The position numbers were made by a program, and so were the translations under genes. DNA of 64,000 nt from Photobacterium indicum (GTDB lineage Bacteria > Pseudomonadota > Gammaproteobacteria > Enterobacterales > Vibrionaceae), in assembly GCF_003026215.1 (NCBI RefSeq), contig NZ_PYOC01000005.1, forward strand, positions 62,001 through 126,000, in the 5' to 3' direction. Below, piece after piece: positions 26,428 to 37,106 of this stretch. How positions within the stretch are numbered: position 1 is the first letter of the stretch; each line of letters opens with the position of its first letter. The notes under the pieces are model-generated. The model was not told the DNA's origin. It was given only the letters and a program-made list of their open reading frames with translations, and ran no database searches.

Positions 26428-28257
26428 ATGAAGATAAAACATAAATTACTTTGCCTGACTGGATTGTCAGTGCTTGCCTTGTTATTAGTGTTAGCGGTAA
26501 CGAATCTTGCTAATGAACGTATCATGAAGATTGACAAAATGGTTACGGATGTTAAATCGTTAGAGGTTTCACTACTTAATTTACGTCGAAATGAAAAAGA
26601 CTTTTTGGCACGTTTAGATCTGAAATATCAAAAGAAATTTTTGGATAACTATTCTGCTTTTGAAAGTAAGACACAAACGCTGAAGGCTGAGCTGGATGAG
26701 TTATCGGTAAATGTACCGGAATTGAATAACTTAATGCCCAAAATGCAAAACTATAAAACGAGTTATCTTGAGTTGATTCGAAACTACCAAGCCCTTGGTT
26801 TAAAGCATTCTGAGGGGCAGTATAAAGCGATGTTCGAACAGTCTGATAGCCTGATGGAGCATGCTGTTCACGAAGGTGCAATCGAGAGTGTTGTTTATTC
26901 TCTTATTCTTAAAGCAGAGCTGTTTGCGTTTTCAAATGAGCGTAAATATCTTGATGAGTACCATGATTTATATAAGAAGCTTGGTAGCATTCAAGATATA
27001 GAGCTTAAAGAAGAGCTTGTTCAGTTCAATCATATATTTAGTCAGATGAGTGAACAGAAGAGGCTGATTGGTTTTGCCCACGATGAAGGTTTACGAGGTC
27101 AAATCCGTACAGCATCTCACCATGTTGAAGCTATGTTCTCAGATCTGGAAACTCAGCTAGAGAGTGAGCTTACAGAAGCTAAAAGCCGCGTAATGACCAT
27201 AATTACAGTATCTGTTGTGATAGTGGTTATTGTGTTGGTTTTGCTGTCATTGTATATCAGTAACGGTATTCAACGTAGCATCAACAACCTAACCAACTTG
27301 ATGTCGGAAATTTCTCGTAGTCATGACTTAACCCGTGTTGCTGATGAGAGCGGTAAAGATGAGTTGGCCGACATGGCATCCAATTTTAATGGGCTTTTGG
27401 CGAGTGTTCGACAACTGATTGGCAACGTTCAGTCTACAATCACTGAATTGAGTGCAGCCTCTGAGCAGCTACAGCAAAATAGTCAGGCGACAGAATCTGC
27501 TTTGGCTCAGCAGCAGTTAGAGACAGATTCGGTGGCAACGGCAGTTACTGAGATGGGAGAAACTGTAAAAGAGATCGCATCTACAACAGAAGGTGCAGCA
27601 GCTAATGCCAATCGAAGCAGCCAAGCTGCGGATTCCGGTCTAGCTGAAATCAAATTAACCAAAGTGCATATTACTTCACTGTCTGGCGAGTTAGATAAAA
27701 CAAGTGATGAGATTATTAATTTGTCGGAGCTTTCAGTCAATATTGGTACTGTGTTGGAAGTGATCCGTGGCATTGCTGAACAAACCAACTTATTGGCGTT
27801 AAATGCAGCCATAGAAGCGGCGCGAGCTGGTGAGCAGGGAAGAGGATTTGCTGTTGTGGCAGATGAAGTTCGTACACTTGCTTCTCGTACTCAGCAATCT
27901 ACGGAAGAGATTTCATCTATTATTACCTCAGTTCAAGAGCAAACAGGGGTTGTTGTTGAGCAAATTGCAAGTTGTCGCACGCAAGGTGAACAGAGTGTTG
28001 AGCGGGCTAATAGTGCTGAAATTAAGATTGAACAAATCATGGATGATATGCAGCAGGTATTAGACAATAGTACTCAAATTGCAGCCGCAGTAGAGCAGCA
28101 AAGTATTGTCGCTGCCGATATTAGCCAGAATGTGACGTCTATTCGTGATATTACAGTTGATAACTCTAATGCTGTACATCAGAACTCTCAGGCTGCCAGC
28201 GCGATTGCAGATCAAACGAGAGAACTGGATAAAGCCATTGCCAGCTTTAATGTTTAG
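26428..28257 (+). CDS. Methyl-accepting chemotaxis protein
   Basis: A 609-residue transmembrane chemoreceptor. An N-terminal helix (about 8-27) and a second one (about 256-278, [20 protein letters not shown]) flank a 225-residue helical periplasmic sensor. That sensor begins [13 protein letters not shown], a pattern typical of HBM (helical bimodular) sensors that bind organic acids or related ligands. A HAMP domain (about 280-333) and the signalling domain follow, with the hairpin tip [20 protein letters not shown] (about 451-470). There is no C-terminal pentapeptide for CheR/CheB tethering (ends ASFNV). It signals to CheA/CheW, which are not in this window. The ligand is unknown. Confidence 0.93.
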   Translation: MKIKHKLLCLTGLSVLALLLVLAVTNLANERIMKIDKMVTDVKSLEVSLLNLRRNEKDFLARLDLKYQKKFLDNYSAFESKTQTLKAELDELSVNVPELNNLMPKMQNYKTSYLELIRNYQALGLKHSEGQYKAMFEQSDSLMEHAVHEGAIESVVYSLILKAELFAFSNERKYLDEYHDLYKKLGSIQDIELKEELVQFNHIFSQMSEQKRLIGFAHDEGLRGQIRTASHHVEAMFSDLETQLESELTEAKSRVMTIITVSVVIVVIVLVLLSLYISNGIQRSINNLTNLMSEISRSHDLTRVADESGKDELADMASNFNGLLASVRQLIGNVQSTITELSAASEQLQQNSQATESALAQQQLETDSVATAVTEMGETVKEIASTTEGAAANANRSSQAADSGLAEIKLTKVHITSLSGELDKTSDEIINLSELSVNIGTVLEVIRGIAEQTNLLALNAAIEAARAGEQGRGFAVVADEVRTLASRTQQSTEEISSIITSVQEQTGVVVEQIASCRTQGEQSVERANSAEIKIEQIMDDMQQVLDNSTQIAAAVEQQSIVAADISQNVTSIRDITVDNSNAVHQNSQAASAIADQTRELDKAIASFNV

Positions 28258-28303
28258 GTAGTGACGTTACCTCGGTAAAGCGCTTCTAATTCCCAAATGC
28301 CAG

Positions 28304-28329
28304 AAAGGTCGCCTCAGGGCGACTTTTTT
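28304..28329 (+). terminator. Terminator of the chemoreceptor gene
   Basis: GTCGCC (28308-28313) pairs with GGCGAC (28318-28323) across a TCAG loop; AAAG upstream and TTTTTT downstream complete an intrinsic terminator 47 bp after the stop codon. Confidence 0.9.
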
Positions 28330-28765
28330 GTAACAGGTATAAGGTAATCGTTCTTATTAAGCAGTTTAGAGCTCTAATGCCAGAAAATTAACAATGACTT
28401 TTTTCTGTTGCTAATTCAGTGCCTTCACACTTCCATTTATACTGTTTGATTTATATCGCATAAAGATTAATTTGTGCGATAGCTAGTATAATGTTCAACG
28501 ACATTGACATGAAGTACACCCTCGACAAGCAGACCGAGAGTGGAGGTCTAAAATGACTTCGCTGTATTTTACAATACACATTTCACTCGATTTTTGTAGA
28601 ACCAGCTCTAGAGCATGCGGAAAATGCAAACCTTTCTCTCTTTGATTGTTCAAGTGTTGGCATAAAGATACAAATATTGCCGTTGAGTACGCGGAGTAAC
28701 CTACAATTTCAGTAGGGTATTTTTGAATATCCTCTCGCTTAAAATGAAATGAACTAGAGGTTAAT
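28330..28765. other. Spacer with promoter-like box and short leader frame
   Basis: TATAAT occurs at 28487-28492. A 30-codon frame starts at ATG 28553 with GGAGGT 8-13 bases upstream and ends at 28645 (MTSLYFTIHISLDFCR...). It may be a leader peptide or a small protein ahead of the secreted-protein gene. Nothing else was recognised. Confidence 0.4.
28553..28645 (+). CDS. Possible 30-residue leader peptide or small protein
   Basis: The ATG is preceded by a near-ideal Shine-Dalgarno, GGAGGT, at 28542-28547. The peptide holds three cysteines (DFCRTSSRACGKCK). It sits 121 bp upstream of the secreted-protein gene and downstream of a TATAAT box. No homologue is recognised, so chance cannot be excluded. 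Confidence 0.3.
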   Translation: MTSLYFTIHISLDFCRTSSRACGKCKPFSL

Positions 28766-29293
28766 ATGAATAATAAATTCGTCCTCTCATGCCTTAGTCT
28801 TCTACTCGGAAGCAGCCTGGTCATGGCTGCTGACAAGGAAGCCATAATTATCAGTGCAGAAAGTGCTGGTCCAGCAGTAGTCACGGCAAACGCTACTATC
28901 AAAAGAGGTGATGGCAAGGTTCTGCGTAAGGGTTCAAACGGCTACACCTGCTACCCTCAACAGGAAATTATCGGTCCGATGTGTAACGAACCAGTCTGGG
29001 ATGCCCTCATCCAAGCCATGCTGAACAAGAAAGATTTCAAACCCGATAAGATCAGTGTGTCCTACATGCTAGCTGGTGAAGGGAGTGCCATCGGGACTAG
29101 CAACAGTGATCCTTATGCCACCAACTCGGATAACAGCGATGATTGGGTGAAGGAAGGGCCCCACCTAATGATCACTGTCCCCGATCCTACAATGCTGGAA
29201 GGTCTTTCCACTAATCCGGATGATCCGGTATATGTGATGTGGAAAGATACCCCGTATGCACACATTATGGTCAAAATAGGTGCCGATAAATAA
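28766..29293 (+). CDS. Secreted or periplasmic protein of unknown function
   Basis: A 175-residue protein with a clear signal peptide (MNNKFVLSCLSLLLGSSLV, cleavage near MAA-DKEA). The mature part has SNGYTCYPQQ and GPMCNEPVWDAL, whose two cysteines could form a disulfide, then ISVSYMLAGEGSAIGTSNSD, EGPHLMITVPDP and a C-terminal YVMWKDTPYAHIMVKIG. The conserved-looking pattern suggests an established family, but I cannot name it and propose no function. CTAGAGGT lies 4-11 bases before the ATG. The gene is GC-richer than its surroundings, so transfer is possible. It converges with the subtilase gene. Confidence 0.75.
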   Translation: MNNKFVLSCLSLLLGSSLVMAADKEAIIISAESAGPAVVTANATIKRGDGKVLRKGSNGYTCYPQQEIIGPMCNEPVWDALIQAMLNKKDFKPDKISVSYMLAGEGSAIGTSNSDPYATNSDNSDDWVKEGPHLMITVPDPTMLEGLSTNPDDPVYVMWKDTPYAHIMVKIGADK

Positions 29294-29348
29294 AGGATAG
29301 GGGTCGGTCTATCGTGGTTTAATCACGGCTCAAGACCCTCCCCTTTAT
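29292..29348. terminator. Hairpin between secreted protein and subtilase genes
   Basis: AAAGGATAGGGGTC pairs imperfectly with GACCCTCCCCTTT, with an inner ATCGTGGTTTAATCACGG hairpin. It lies between two convergent genes and can act on both strands. Confidence 0.7.
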
Positions 29349-29359
29349 TTGTAACCTAG

Positions 29360-30556
29360 TTAAAGGTGAATAATCAGATCGGGATTACCATCAGTTTCAC
29401 CATTAGCAGTCCCATCAGAGTCCGGCTCTCCCATTGTTAACATTAACACCGCGCAAGCATGAGGCGCCGCCATAGAGGTGCCATTTTTGATTGTGGTTCC
29501 TCCTCCTCTTTTAAGCGATAGAATACCTACGCCAGGAGCGGCAAATTCAATAGGTGGATTACCGAAGTTGGAAAATGAGGCAAAATTACCTTCTGTATCT
29601 ATTGCCGAAATAGTCCAGATATTATCATATTCATTTTTACCAGCACTGGCTGGAGAAGTATTCATCGCATTTTGTGACTCATTACCCGCAGCTAGCGCAA
29701 AATAAATATCTTTATCGCCGTAAGTTGATGCATTAACAACAGCATCGTTTAGATCTTGGCTATAACTACCGCCTAAACTTAAGTTTGCGCAATCACCGGG
29801 AGACGCATTGGCGGCAACCCAATCAATTCCGGCAATCACTCCTGAAGTACTACCAGAGCCGCGGCTATTCAGTACTTTAACCGGAACAACTGTTGCACCG
29901 GCTGCAACACCAACAACATCAATTTCGTTATCGATGGCTGCAATAGTTCCAGCTACATGAGTACCATGACCGTGACCATCATCATATGAACTGTCTTTAC
30001 GAGAGGTAAATGCACTAAAACCACGATCGGTGTCTACAGTCAAATCTGGATGGTCCAAATCAATGCCCGTGTCTAAAATCCATGCAGTAAGCCCTGTATT
30101 ATCTATTGGTGGATCTACTGGTAGATAGCCAACTCTGGTTATTCCCCATGGAATAACCTGAGACTCGGAGGTGGTAGAGTCTTTTTTCCCTTTTCCCGAA
30201 GGCGGACCTGGGTATAGAACCATTAAGGAATCGGGTTCGAAACTAACAATATCATTTTGACCAGCAAAGGCAGCTTTAGCCTTGCCACAATTCATATTTA
30301 CGGCAAAACCTTTGATAGAGTGTTTGTATATGTGTTTAGCCTGTGCATTAGCAGCGGCGACCATTCCTCTGGCCCGCCCTTTTACATCAAACTTAGAAAT
30401 GCCATCGTCAAAGCGCACGATACAGGTATTTTTGATTTCAAATAATTGCTGACTGGAAGTATCTGTGGGCTCGGTAGCTTGTGCAGTCAGTGTCATAGTG
30501 ACTGCACAAGCGATAACTGCAGTTTTAAATATTTTATCCATAAAGTCATCATTCAT
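29360..30556 (-). CDS. Secreted subtilisin-family (S8) serine protease
   Basis: A 398-residue extracytoplasmic protease. A signal peptide (from MDKIFKTAVIACAVTM to TAQA) is followed by a propeptide of the inhibitor I9 type (about 40-115, with VRFDDG and HSIKGFAVNM). The catalytic domain holds the Asp motif LDTGIDLDHPDL (about 166-177), the His motif GHGHGTHVAGT (about 194-204), the oxyanion region AAGNES and the Ser motif GTSMAAPHA (about 360-368). It ends soon after with a short acidic tail (GEPDSDGTANGETDG) and has no extra C-terminal domain. Subtilases degrade proteins non-specifically or mature other secreted proteins. The true start may be ATG 30541. Confidence 0.92.
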   Translation of the reverse strand: MNDDFMDKIFKTAVIACAVTMTLTAQATEPTDTSSQQLFEIKNTCIVRFDDGISKFDVKGRARGMVAAANAQAKHIYKHSIKGFAVNMNCGKAKAAFAGQNDIVSFEPDSLMVLYPGPPSGKGKKDSTTSESQVIPWGITRVGYLPVDPPIDNTGLTAWILDTGIDLDHPDLTVDTDRGFSAFTSRKDSSYDDGHGHGTHVAGTIAAIDNEIDVVGVAAGATVVPVKVLNSRGSGSTSGVIAGIDWVAANASPGDCANLSLGGSYSQDLNDAVVNASTYGDKDIYFALAAGNESQNAMNTSPASAGKNEYDNIWTISAIDTEGNFASFSNFGNPPIEFAAPGVGILSLKRGGGTTIKNGTSMAAPHACAVLMLTMGEPDSDGTANGETDGNPDLIIHL

Positions 30557-31092
30557 AATGTGATTATGAACTCCTTATTAATGCGTAATTAAAAAAGTCT
30601 TTTAAGTATCGTATAAATTCTCAGGATCGGTAGGTTATGTAGCAGGTAACCTTAATTAACTTCAGTTGGTTGTGCATTTCTTTGCTTTGGGATGTGAATT
30701 TTTTTATGACAATTTTAGACTGGTTCATAACTTAGAGTTAAAGAAAACCGCTCTAAAATGGCTGTGTAGCAAAGTTTCAATATCCAACGGATTTTTGGCA
30801 TTTTCTCAAATTAATTTTGTAACGATGAGGCCTCACTCGCTGTCAATGGGAGGCTGGTAAATACTTATCATTGAAAAATTCAAATCAAAAATTTCATTAA
30901 TACTGCTGAATAAAGTCATCATTGGTTGTTTTCGACACAAAACATTTTAATTAATTTTCGCCTTTCTGGAGCTGTCTGTATTTCCTTATGAATCATTACT
31001 TTATGGTTTTTAATTGAGTTTTAGTGTGTGTAGAATTCATTACTGCACGAAACATTTTTTTGACTTCCCTTTGAGAAGATGTAAGTCTATTT
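30557..31092. other. Spacer upstream of betI
   Basis: About 540 bases with no supported gene. A 64-codon plus-strand frame at 30666-30860 has no ribosome site and no recognisable motif; a decayed element is possible. It should contain the subtilase promoter on the minus strand. Confidence 0.35.
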
Positions 31093-31112
31093 TTAATTAA
31101 ACGTTCAATTAA
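31093..31112. promoter_or_regulatory. Candidate BetI operator
   Basis: TTAATTAAACGTTCAATTAA is a 20-bp palindrome with one mismatched pair, centred 31 bp before the betI start. BetI, a TetR-family repressor, controls its own operon by binding a palindrome in the bet promoter; choline relieves repression. Position and symmetry support this as its site. Confidence 0.65.
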
Positions 31113-31132
31113 AAAACATTCGAGTAACATTT

Positions 31133-31726
31133 ATGCCAAAGGTAGGGATGCCAGAAATACGTCGACCTCAGCTTGTTGAGGCGACGATGAGCGTTATTGA
31201 TGAGGTTGGATTATCGAATGCGAGCGTAGCTTTGATTAGCCGAAAAGCAGGTGTATCTCCAGGGATCATTAATCATTATTTTGGTGGTAAACATGGTCTA
31301 TTGGAAGAAACCATGCGTACGGTGTTACGTCAGTTATCTGCCACATCAATCGAGCATCTTCGTGCTGTTGACAGTAACGATGTTCCAGCAAGGATCAGGG
31401 CAATTGTTGCCGCTAATTTCGATGGTTATCAAGTCGACAGCAAAGTGACTAAGACGTGGTTAGCATTCTGGGCTCAGTCAATGCACGATGGCGATCTACA
31501 TCGACTCCAGCGTGTTAACGAACGTCGCCTTTTGTCGCACCTTCGCTATGAACTCAAGCAAGTTTTACCCGCTGAACAAGCCCTTTTTGTCGCACAGGGA
31601 ATTGCAGCACTAATCGATGGGATCTGGTTGCGAGGCGCGCTGAACCCTAAAGGGGTTTGCCCCGAAAAAGCACAACAGATCATTTCTGATTATTTGGAAA
31701 AGCAACTCGCCCCATACTCAAACTGA
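31133..31726 (+). CDS. betI: BetI, choline-responsive TetR-family repressor
   Basis: A 197-residue DNA-binding repressor of betaine synthesis. The N-terminal segment [18 protein letters not shown] is characteristic of BetI. The helix-turn-helix [22 protein letters not shown] lies at about residues 29-50. The C-terminal ligand domain contains [21 protein letters not shown] and [15 protein letters not shown], both typical. It is the first gene of the bet-cho cluster, 42 bp before betB, with a palindromic operator upstream, so autoregulation is likely. Confidence 0.95.
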   Translation: MPKVGMPEIRRPQLVEATMSVIDEVGLSNASVALISRKAGVSPGIINHYFGGKHGLLEETMRTVLRQLSATSIEHLRAVDSNDVPARIRAIVAANFDGYQVDSKVTKTWLAFWAQSMHDGDLHRLQRVNERRLLSHLRYELKQVLPAEQALFVAQGIAALIDGIWLRGALNPKGVCPEKAQQIISDYLEKQLAPYSN

Positions 31727-31768
31727 CACGCAACCTCATAATAAAAAACTAATTATCAAGGCATTTTG

Positions 31769-33229
31769 ATGAAAATGAAGTCCCTTTACATCCATGGTCA
31801 AGCAACTGATGTTTCATCGGTCGAAACCTTTATAACCTCTAACCCTGCAACGGGTGAGCAACTGGCTGAAATCGGTCAAGCATCAACCCAAGATGTTGAG
31901 CGTGCCATTGAATCGGCTCAAGAAGGCTTCAAAGTGTGGTCTGCCATGAGTGGTATAGAACGCGGCCGTATCTTGATGCGAGCGGTGGCGATTCTTCGAG
32001 AGCGTAACGATGAGCTTGCCGAGCTGGAAGTCAAAGATACGGGGAAGCCGATCCAAGAAGCTATCGAGGTAGACATTGTCACTGGTACGGATGTTATCGA
32101 ATATTACGCGGGACTTGCCGCTGCGATTCAAGGACAGCAACAAGACTTGGGACACGGTCAGTTTTTCTATACCCGTCGTGAACCACTAGGTGTTTGTGCT
32201 GGGATCGGCGCGTGGAACTACCCAATTCAGATTGCAATGTGGAAATCTGCGCCGGCATTGGCTGCGGGTAATGCGATGGTATTTAAGCCCTCGGAAGAAA
32301 CACCATTGTCAGTATTAAAATTGGCTGAGATCTTTACCGAGGCAGGTGTGCCAGATGGCGTTTTCAACGTTGTTCAAGGCGATTATCGTGTCGGTCAAAT
32401 GCTGTCTCGTCACTCAGATATTGCCAAGATTTCGTTCACTGGTGAATCTGGGACTGGCAAAAAAGTAATGGCTGATGCTGCCGGTACACTCAAAGATATT
32501 ACGATGGAACTAGGTGGAAAATCACCACTGATTGTGTTTGATGATGCCAAGCTAGATAACGCGGTTTCCGCAGCCATGCTCGCTAACTTTTATACCCAAG
32601 GCGAAGTCTGCACCAATGGCACCCGTGTGTTTGTACACGATGCAATTTACGATGATTTCATCGATCAACTAGCACATCGAACGAACAAATTGATTATCGG
32701 CGACCCTGCCGATATGTCGACCCAAATCGGTGCACTTATCTCTGGAGAGCATCTGGAAAAAGTACTCGGTTTTATTCAAGCAGGTAAACAATCCGGTGCG
32801 CGTCTTATCTGTGGCGGTGAGCGTGAAACTGGCAACGGACTCGACAAGGGGTACTTTGTTCAACCGACCATTTTTGCCGATTGTACCGATGATATGCCTC
32901 AGGTTCAGGAAGAAATTTTTGGTCCTGTAATGTCGATATTGCGATTTACTGATGAAGATGAAGTGATCGAGCGAGCAAATGCAACGCAGTACGGACTTGC
33001 CGCTGGCCTATTTACCCAAAACCTTTCTCGTGCTCATCGTGTTATTGCTCAAATAGAAGCAGGCATTTGCTGGGTGAATACTTGGGGCGGTTCGCCGGCT
33101 CAAATGCCAGTGGGAGGCTACAAACAGTCTGGGATTGGCCGTGAAAATGGCATCGACACACTTAACCATTACACCCAGAACAAGAGCGTGATGATTGAGC
33201 TTGGCGATCTTGAATGTCCTTACGATTAA
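31769..33229 (+). CDS. betB: Betaine-aldehyde dehydrogenase
   Basis: A 486-residue cytoplasmic NAD(P)-dependent dehydrogenase that oxidises betaine aldehyde to glycine betaine, the second step of the choline pathway. It shows [18 protein letters not shown] (cofactor-binding region), the catalytic glutamate in [10 protein letters not shown] (about residue 250) and the nucleophile in [14 protein letters not shown] (about 285). The C-terminus [20 protein letters not shown] fits BetB. I start it at ATG 31769; TTG 31766 just ahead is unlikely. CAAGG lies 9 bases upstream. Confidence 0.96.
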   Translation: MKMKSLYIHGQATDVSSVETFITSNPATGEQLAEIGQASTQDVERAIESAQEGFKVWSAMSGIERGRILMRAVAILRERNDELAELEVKDTGKPIQEAIEVDIVTGTDVIEYYAGLAAAIQGQQQDLGHGQFFYTRREPLGVCAGIGAWNYPIQIAMWKSAPALAAGNAMVFKPSEETPLSVLKLAEIFTEAGVPDGVFNVVQGDYRVGQMLSRHSDIAKISFTGESGTGKKVMADAAGTLKDITMELGGKSPLIVFDDAKLDNAVSAAMLANFYTQGEVCTNGTRVFVHDAIYDDFIDQLAHRTNKLIIGDPADMSTQIGALISGEHLEKVLGFIQAGKQSGARLICGGERETGNGLDKGYFVQPTIFADCTDDMPQVQEEIFGPVMSILRFTDEDEVIERANATQYGLAAGLFTQNLSRAHRVIAQIEAGICWVNTWGGSPAQMPVGGYKQSGIGRENGIDTLNHYTQNKSVMIELGDLECPYD

Positions 33230-33328
33230 CCCGTTAGGTAGCTGTAATGTCTGGTATCACAAGAATCACTCGGTATCAGTAACAGCAGCAGGCTTCAATC
33301 TTATTTGTAGAATCGAAAGGGAAATCAA

Positions 33329-35023
33329 ATGAACACAACGTACGATTATATCATTGTCGGTGCGGGATCTGCAGGCTGTGTGCTGGCCGACCGTTTAAGC
33401 GCTTCGGGTGAACATCACATCTTGCTGCTTGAAGCTGGGGGAAGTGACAGAAGCATCTTTATTCAAATGCCAACTGCATTGTCATACCCAATGAACAGTG
33501 AAAAATATGCATGGCAATTCGAAACACAACCTGAGGCAGGTCTTGATAGCCGTAGCCTGCATTGTCCGCGAGGACGTGTACTGGGTGGCAGTTCTTCGAT
33601 CAACGGTATGGTGTATGTGCGTGGCCATGCTTGCGATTATGATGAGTGGGTAGAGCAGGGTGCTGCAGGCTGGAGTTACCAAGAATGTCTACCGTATTTT
33701 CGTCGTGCTGAATCATGGATTCATGGAGAAGACACCTACCGTGGAGGTGATGGTCCTGTTGGCACATGTAATGGTAACGATATGGAACTAAATCCACTAT
33801 ATCAAGCGTTTATCGATGCTGGCCAACAAGCAGGCTACCCGAAAACTGATGACTATAATGGCTATCAGCAAGAAGGTTTTGGCCCTATGCATATGACCGT
33901 TGATAAAGGTGTACGTGCCTCTACTTCAAATGCTTACCTTCGCCGCGCTATGAAACGCAGCAACCTGACTGTGAAAAAGGGTGTTGTAACCCGTAAGGTG
34001 TTGATCGAAAACAAACAGGCGATAGGTGTTGAGATAGAGGTTGGCGGTAAAGTGCAGTCTGTCTATGCGAACACCGAAGTACTGCTATCTGCGGGCTCAG
34101 TCGGTTCTCCGCAACTTCTTCAATTATCGGGCATTGGCCCTAAAGCAGTATTAGAACAAGCAGGCATTGCTGTTAAACATGATTTACCAGGTGTTGGTGA
34201 AAATCTGCAAGATCACCTTGAAGTGTATTTCCAATATGCCTGTCACCAGCCAATTACCCTGAACAGTAAATTGGGGCTGATTAGCAAAGGGTTGATTGGT
34301 ACGCGTTGGATATTGCAAAAAGATGGTTTGGGGGCAACTAACCATTTTGAGTCATGCGCATTTATCCGCTCTCGTGCGGGTCTGAAATGGCCAAATATTC
34401 AGTATCATTTCCTACCTGCTGCCATGCGATATGACGGTCAAGCAGCTTTTGATGGTCATGGTTTCCAAGTACACGTTGGTCCGAATAAACCGCAAAGTCG
34501 TGGTCGTATTTGGGTAACATCAGCCGATCCGCATCAAAAGCCGAACATTGAATTCAACTACATCAGCACCGAACAAGATAAACAAGATTGGCGCGATTGT
34601 ATTCGCCTAACCCGTGAAATCTTGGCTCAGCCAGCCATGGATGATTATCGCGGTGAAGAAATTCAACCAGGTGCAGATATTACCAGTGATGAAGCCATGG
34701 ATGCTTGGGTTCGTCAAAATGTGGAAAGTGCCTACCACCCGTCTTGTACCTGCAAAATGGGATCAGATAATGATCCAATGACAGTGCTGAATAAAGATTG
34801 TCAGGTTAGAGGCATAGAGTCTTTACGAGTGATCGATTCTTCAGTATTCCCAACCATCCCTAATGGCAACCTCAACGCCCCAACTATTATGGTGGCCGAA
34901 AAAGCAGCTGATGCCATCTTAGGGAATACACCACTCTCACCATCAAACGCACCGACGTGGATCGCGCCGCAATGGGAAACAGAACAACGTAACGGTGCCG
35001 CTCAACGCCCTACGTTTCCCTAA
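33329..35023 (+). CDS. betA: Choline dehydrogenase
   Basis: A 564-residue FAD-dependent GMC oxidoreductase, membrane-associated in relatives, that oxidises choline to betaine aldehyde. The N-terminal dinucleotide motif [17 protein letters not shown] (about residues 6-22), GMC signature 1 [20 protein letters not shown] (about 79-98), signature 2 [17 protein letters not shown] (about 256-272) and the active-site region [13 protein letters not shown] (about 469-481) are all present. The C-terminal tail ([17 protein letters not shown]) is short and proline-rich. It is third in the cluster, about 100 bp after betB, with AAAGGGAAATC before the ATG. Confidence 0.96.
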   Translation: MNTTYDYIIVGAGSAGCVLADRLSASGEHHILLLEAGGSDRSIFIQMPTALSYPMNSEKYAWQFETQPEAGLDSRSLHCPRGRVLGGSSSINGMVYVRGHACDYDEWVEQGAAGWSYQECLPYFRRAESWIHGEDTYRGGDGPVGTCNGNDMELNPLYQAFIDAGQQAGYPKTDDYNGYQQEGFGPMHMTVDKGVRASTSNAYLRRAMKRSNLTVKKGVVTRKVLIENKQAIGVEIEVGGKVQSVYANTEVLLSAGSVGSPQLLQLSGIGPKAVLEQAGIAVKHDLPGVGENLQDHLEVYFQYACHQPITLNSKLGLISKGLIGTRWILQKDGLGATNHFESCAFIRSRAGLKWPNIQYHFLPAAMRYDGQAAFDGHGFQVHVGPNKPQSRGRIWVTSADPHQKPNIEFNYISTEQDKQDWRDCIRLTREILAQPAMDDYRGEEIQPGADITSDEAMDAWVRQNVESAYHPSCTCKMGSDNDPMTVLNKDCQVRGIESLRVIDSSVFPTIPNGNLNAPTIMVAEKAADAILGNTPLSPSNAPTWIAPQWETEQRNGAAQRPTFP

Positions 35024-35177
35024 CAAAGAAAATAATTAACTAGCTAGCGACAAAACTCTAGGAGGACGTTTTTACGCTTCCTGTGGGTTATTACAACCTA
35101 AAAATGGATAGTTACATCAAAAAACGAATAGCTGCATGAAGCAGCTTTAGCATAAAAATATGGATAAAGGAAAAGTC

Positions 35178-36128
35178 ATGAAGACGAATACAGCCATTAA
35201 ACACACAATTATAAGCAGTACCGCTTTATTATTAAGTTTCTCTGCATCAACGGCTTTTGCCGCTCAATGCGACACGGTACGTTTCTCTGATGTAGGTTGG
35301 ACTGATATTACCGCGACAACTGCGGTTACTAGCGAAGTACTAAAAGGTCTTGGTTACCAAACATCAACGCAGCTGTTGTCTGTACCTGTCACCTATTCTG
35401 CGATGGCAAATAAAGATATCGATGTTTTTTTAGGTAACTGGATGCCGACTATGGAAGCAGATATTGCCAAATATCACCAAGATGGTTCAGTTGAAACCGT
35501 TCGCGCTAACTTAGAAGGGGCAAAGTACACCCTTGCTGTACCCAAATATGTTTACGATGCTGGCGTACGTAGTTTTGCTGATCTGTCCAAGCATAAGGAT
35601 GAATTCCGTGGTCGCATTTATGGCATTGAACCGGGTAACGATGGTAATCGCCTGATCCAAGACATGCTCGATCAGAATGCATTTGATCTGAAAAGCTTCC
35701 GTTTAGTTGAATCAAGTGAAGCTGGCATGATGTCACAAGTAAAGCGAGCGGTTGACCGTGAACAGTGGATCGCCTTTCTAGGCTGGGCACCTCATCCAAT
35801 GAACAGTAACTTTGACATGGTTTATCTAGACGGTGGTGATGACTTTTTTGGTCCTAACTATGGTGGGGCAAGTGTCCACACCAATGTTCGCCAAGGCTAT
35901 TTGAAAACGTGTTCGAATGTTGGTCAGTTATTGCAAAATCTGAGCTTTAGCCTAGAAATGGAAAGCCAATTGATGGGCAATATTTTAGACGACAAGGCCA
36001 AGCCAGATGCTGCAGCAAAAGCGTGGCTAAAAGCCAACCCGCAAATATTAGAAAAATGGCTCGATAAAGTAACGGCTCGTGATGGTAGCAATGCGGATGA
36101 AGCCGTGAAGACCTATCTGAATATCTAA
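35178..36128 (+). CDS. choX: Choline ABC transporter substrate-binding protein
   Basis: A 316-residue periplasmic binding protein delivering choline (possibly betaine) to the importer. The signal peptide ends STAFA-AQCDTV. Aromatic residues suited to a quaternary-ammonium cage occur in DVGWTD, LGNWMPTM, GAKYTLAVPKYV and FLGWAPHPMN, matching the cage positions known for ChoX and ProX proteins. Cysteines at CDTV and KTCSN could form a disulfide as in that family. ATG 35178 is used, with AAAGGAAAA upstream. The operon order betIBA followed by binding protein, permease and ATPase matches the Vibrio arrangement, where these genes are also called proXWV. Confidence 0.93.
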   Translation: MKTNTAIKHTIISSTALLLSFSASTAFAAQCDTVRFSDVGWTDITATTAVTSEVLKGLGYQTSTQLLSVPVTYSAMANKDIDVFLGNWMPTMEADIAKYHQDGSVETVRANLEGAKYTLAVPKYVYDAGVRSFADLSKHKDEFRGRIYGIEPGNDGNRLIQDMLDQNAFDLKSFRLVESSEAGMMSQVKRAVDREQWIAFLGWAPHPMNSNFDMVYLDGGDDFFGPNYGGASVHTNVRQGYLKTCSNVGQLLQNLSFSLEMESQLMGNILDDKAKPDAAAKAWLKANPQILEKWLDKVTARDGSNADEAVKTYLNI

Positions 36129-36255
36129 TATAAAGCCAATCTTGATTCTACTGCCACCGTAATGCGTGGCAGTGAGTTGGCGCTATCGTTACATACAGAA
36201 CGACCTAAAATTCCAATACATATACAAATACAATTAAGACCATTAAGGAGTAACA

Positions 36256-37104
36256 GTGGACTTTATTACAGAGCATAAGATCCCGCTAGGTGATTGGATG
36301 GCAACTTTCGTAGATTGGCTTACCTATAATGCCTCAGGATTTTTTGACTCGCTGTCATATACCCTCGAATCAATGATCATGTTCTTGGTCGACTTATTTA
36401 AATGGTTTCCGCCTGCGGTTCCCATCGTCATGACTGTTCTTTTGGCATGGTTCCTTCACCGAAGCCTCTCATTAGTTATCTTTATTGTTGCAGCACTGCT
36501 GCTGATCATGAACCTTGGTTATTGGCAAGAAATGATAGAGACTTTTGTGCTGGTATTAAGTGCGACAATGTTTTCGGTATTAGTGGGTGTGCCCATAGGC
36601 ATTGCCGCGGCACATAGACCTTGGCTGTACACTATCATGCGGCCGATACTTGATTTGATGCAGACAATACCGACATTTGTCTACCTTATTCCAACCTTGG
36701 TGTTATTTGGTTTAGGTGTTGTTCCTGGCCTTATCTCTACCATTATTTTTGCCATTGCCGCTCCAATTCGCCTGACCTATTTAGGTATTAGCCGAGTACC
36801 AGAAGAACTGGTCGAGGCCGGTAGAGCATTCGGTGCCAGTCGAATGAAGTTGTTGTTCAAAGTTGAGCTTCCGGCGGCAATGCCAAACATTATGGCAGGA
36901 ATAACGCAGTGTATTATGTTGTCGTTGTCTATGGTGGTGATTTCAGCACTAGTCGGTGCTGATGGCTTAGGAAAACCAGTGGTTCGTGCCCTAAATACAG
37001 TGAATATTTCTCAGGGGTTTGAAGCAGGGCTTGCTATCGTGTTGGTTGCAATCATTTTGGATCGCTTGTGTAAAACGCCAGCAAGTCAGAGCAGAGAGGG
37101 ATAA
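36256..37104 (+). CDS. choW: Choline ABC transporter permease
   Basis: A 282-residue inner-membrane permease of the ProW/OpuA type. It has about six or seven membrane helices and the permease EAA-like loop VPEELVEAGRAFGASRMKLL (about residues 183-202) that contacts the ATPase. Helices include FVLVLSATMFSVLVGVPIGI and YLIPTLVLFGLGVVPGLIS. Translation starts at GTG 36256, with AAGGAG 6 bases upstream. It lies between choX and choV, with the choV start 2 bp beyond its stop. Confidence 0.94.
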   Translation: MDFITEHKIPLGDWMATFVDWLTYNASGFFDSLSYTLESMIMFLVDLFKWFPPAVPIVMTVLLAWFLHRSLSLVIFIVAALLLIMNLGYWQEMIETFVLVLSATMFSVLVGVPIGIAAAHRPWLYTIMRPILDLMQTIPTFVYLIPTLVLFGLGVVPGLISTIIFAIAAPIRLTYLGISRVPEELVEAGRAFGASRMKLLFKVELPAAMPNIMAGITQCIMLSLSMVVISALVGADGLGKPVVRALNTVNISQGFEAGLAIVLVAIILDRLCKTPASQSREG

Positions 37105-37106
37105 TC

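Noticed and set aside
28495..28917. 140-codon minus-strand frame
   Set aside because: It overlaps the signal peptide and start of the secreted protein, which has a proper ribosome site; the antisense peptide shows no fold-like pattern.
30666..30860. 64-codon frame upstream of betI
   Set aside because: No ribosome site or recognisable motif; likely chance in an AT-rich spacer.
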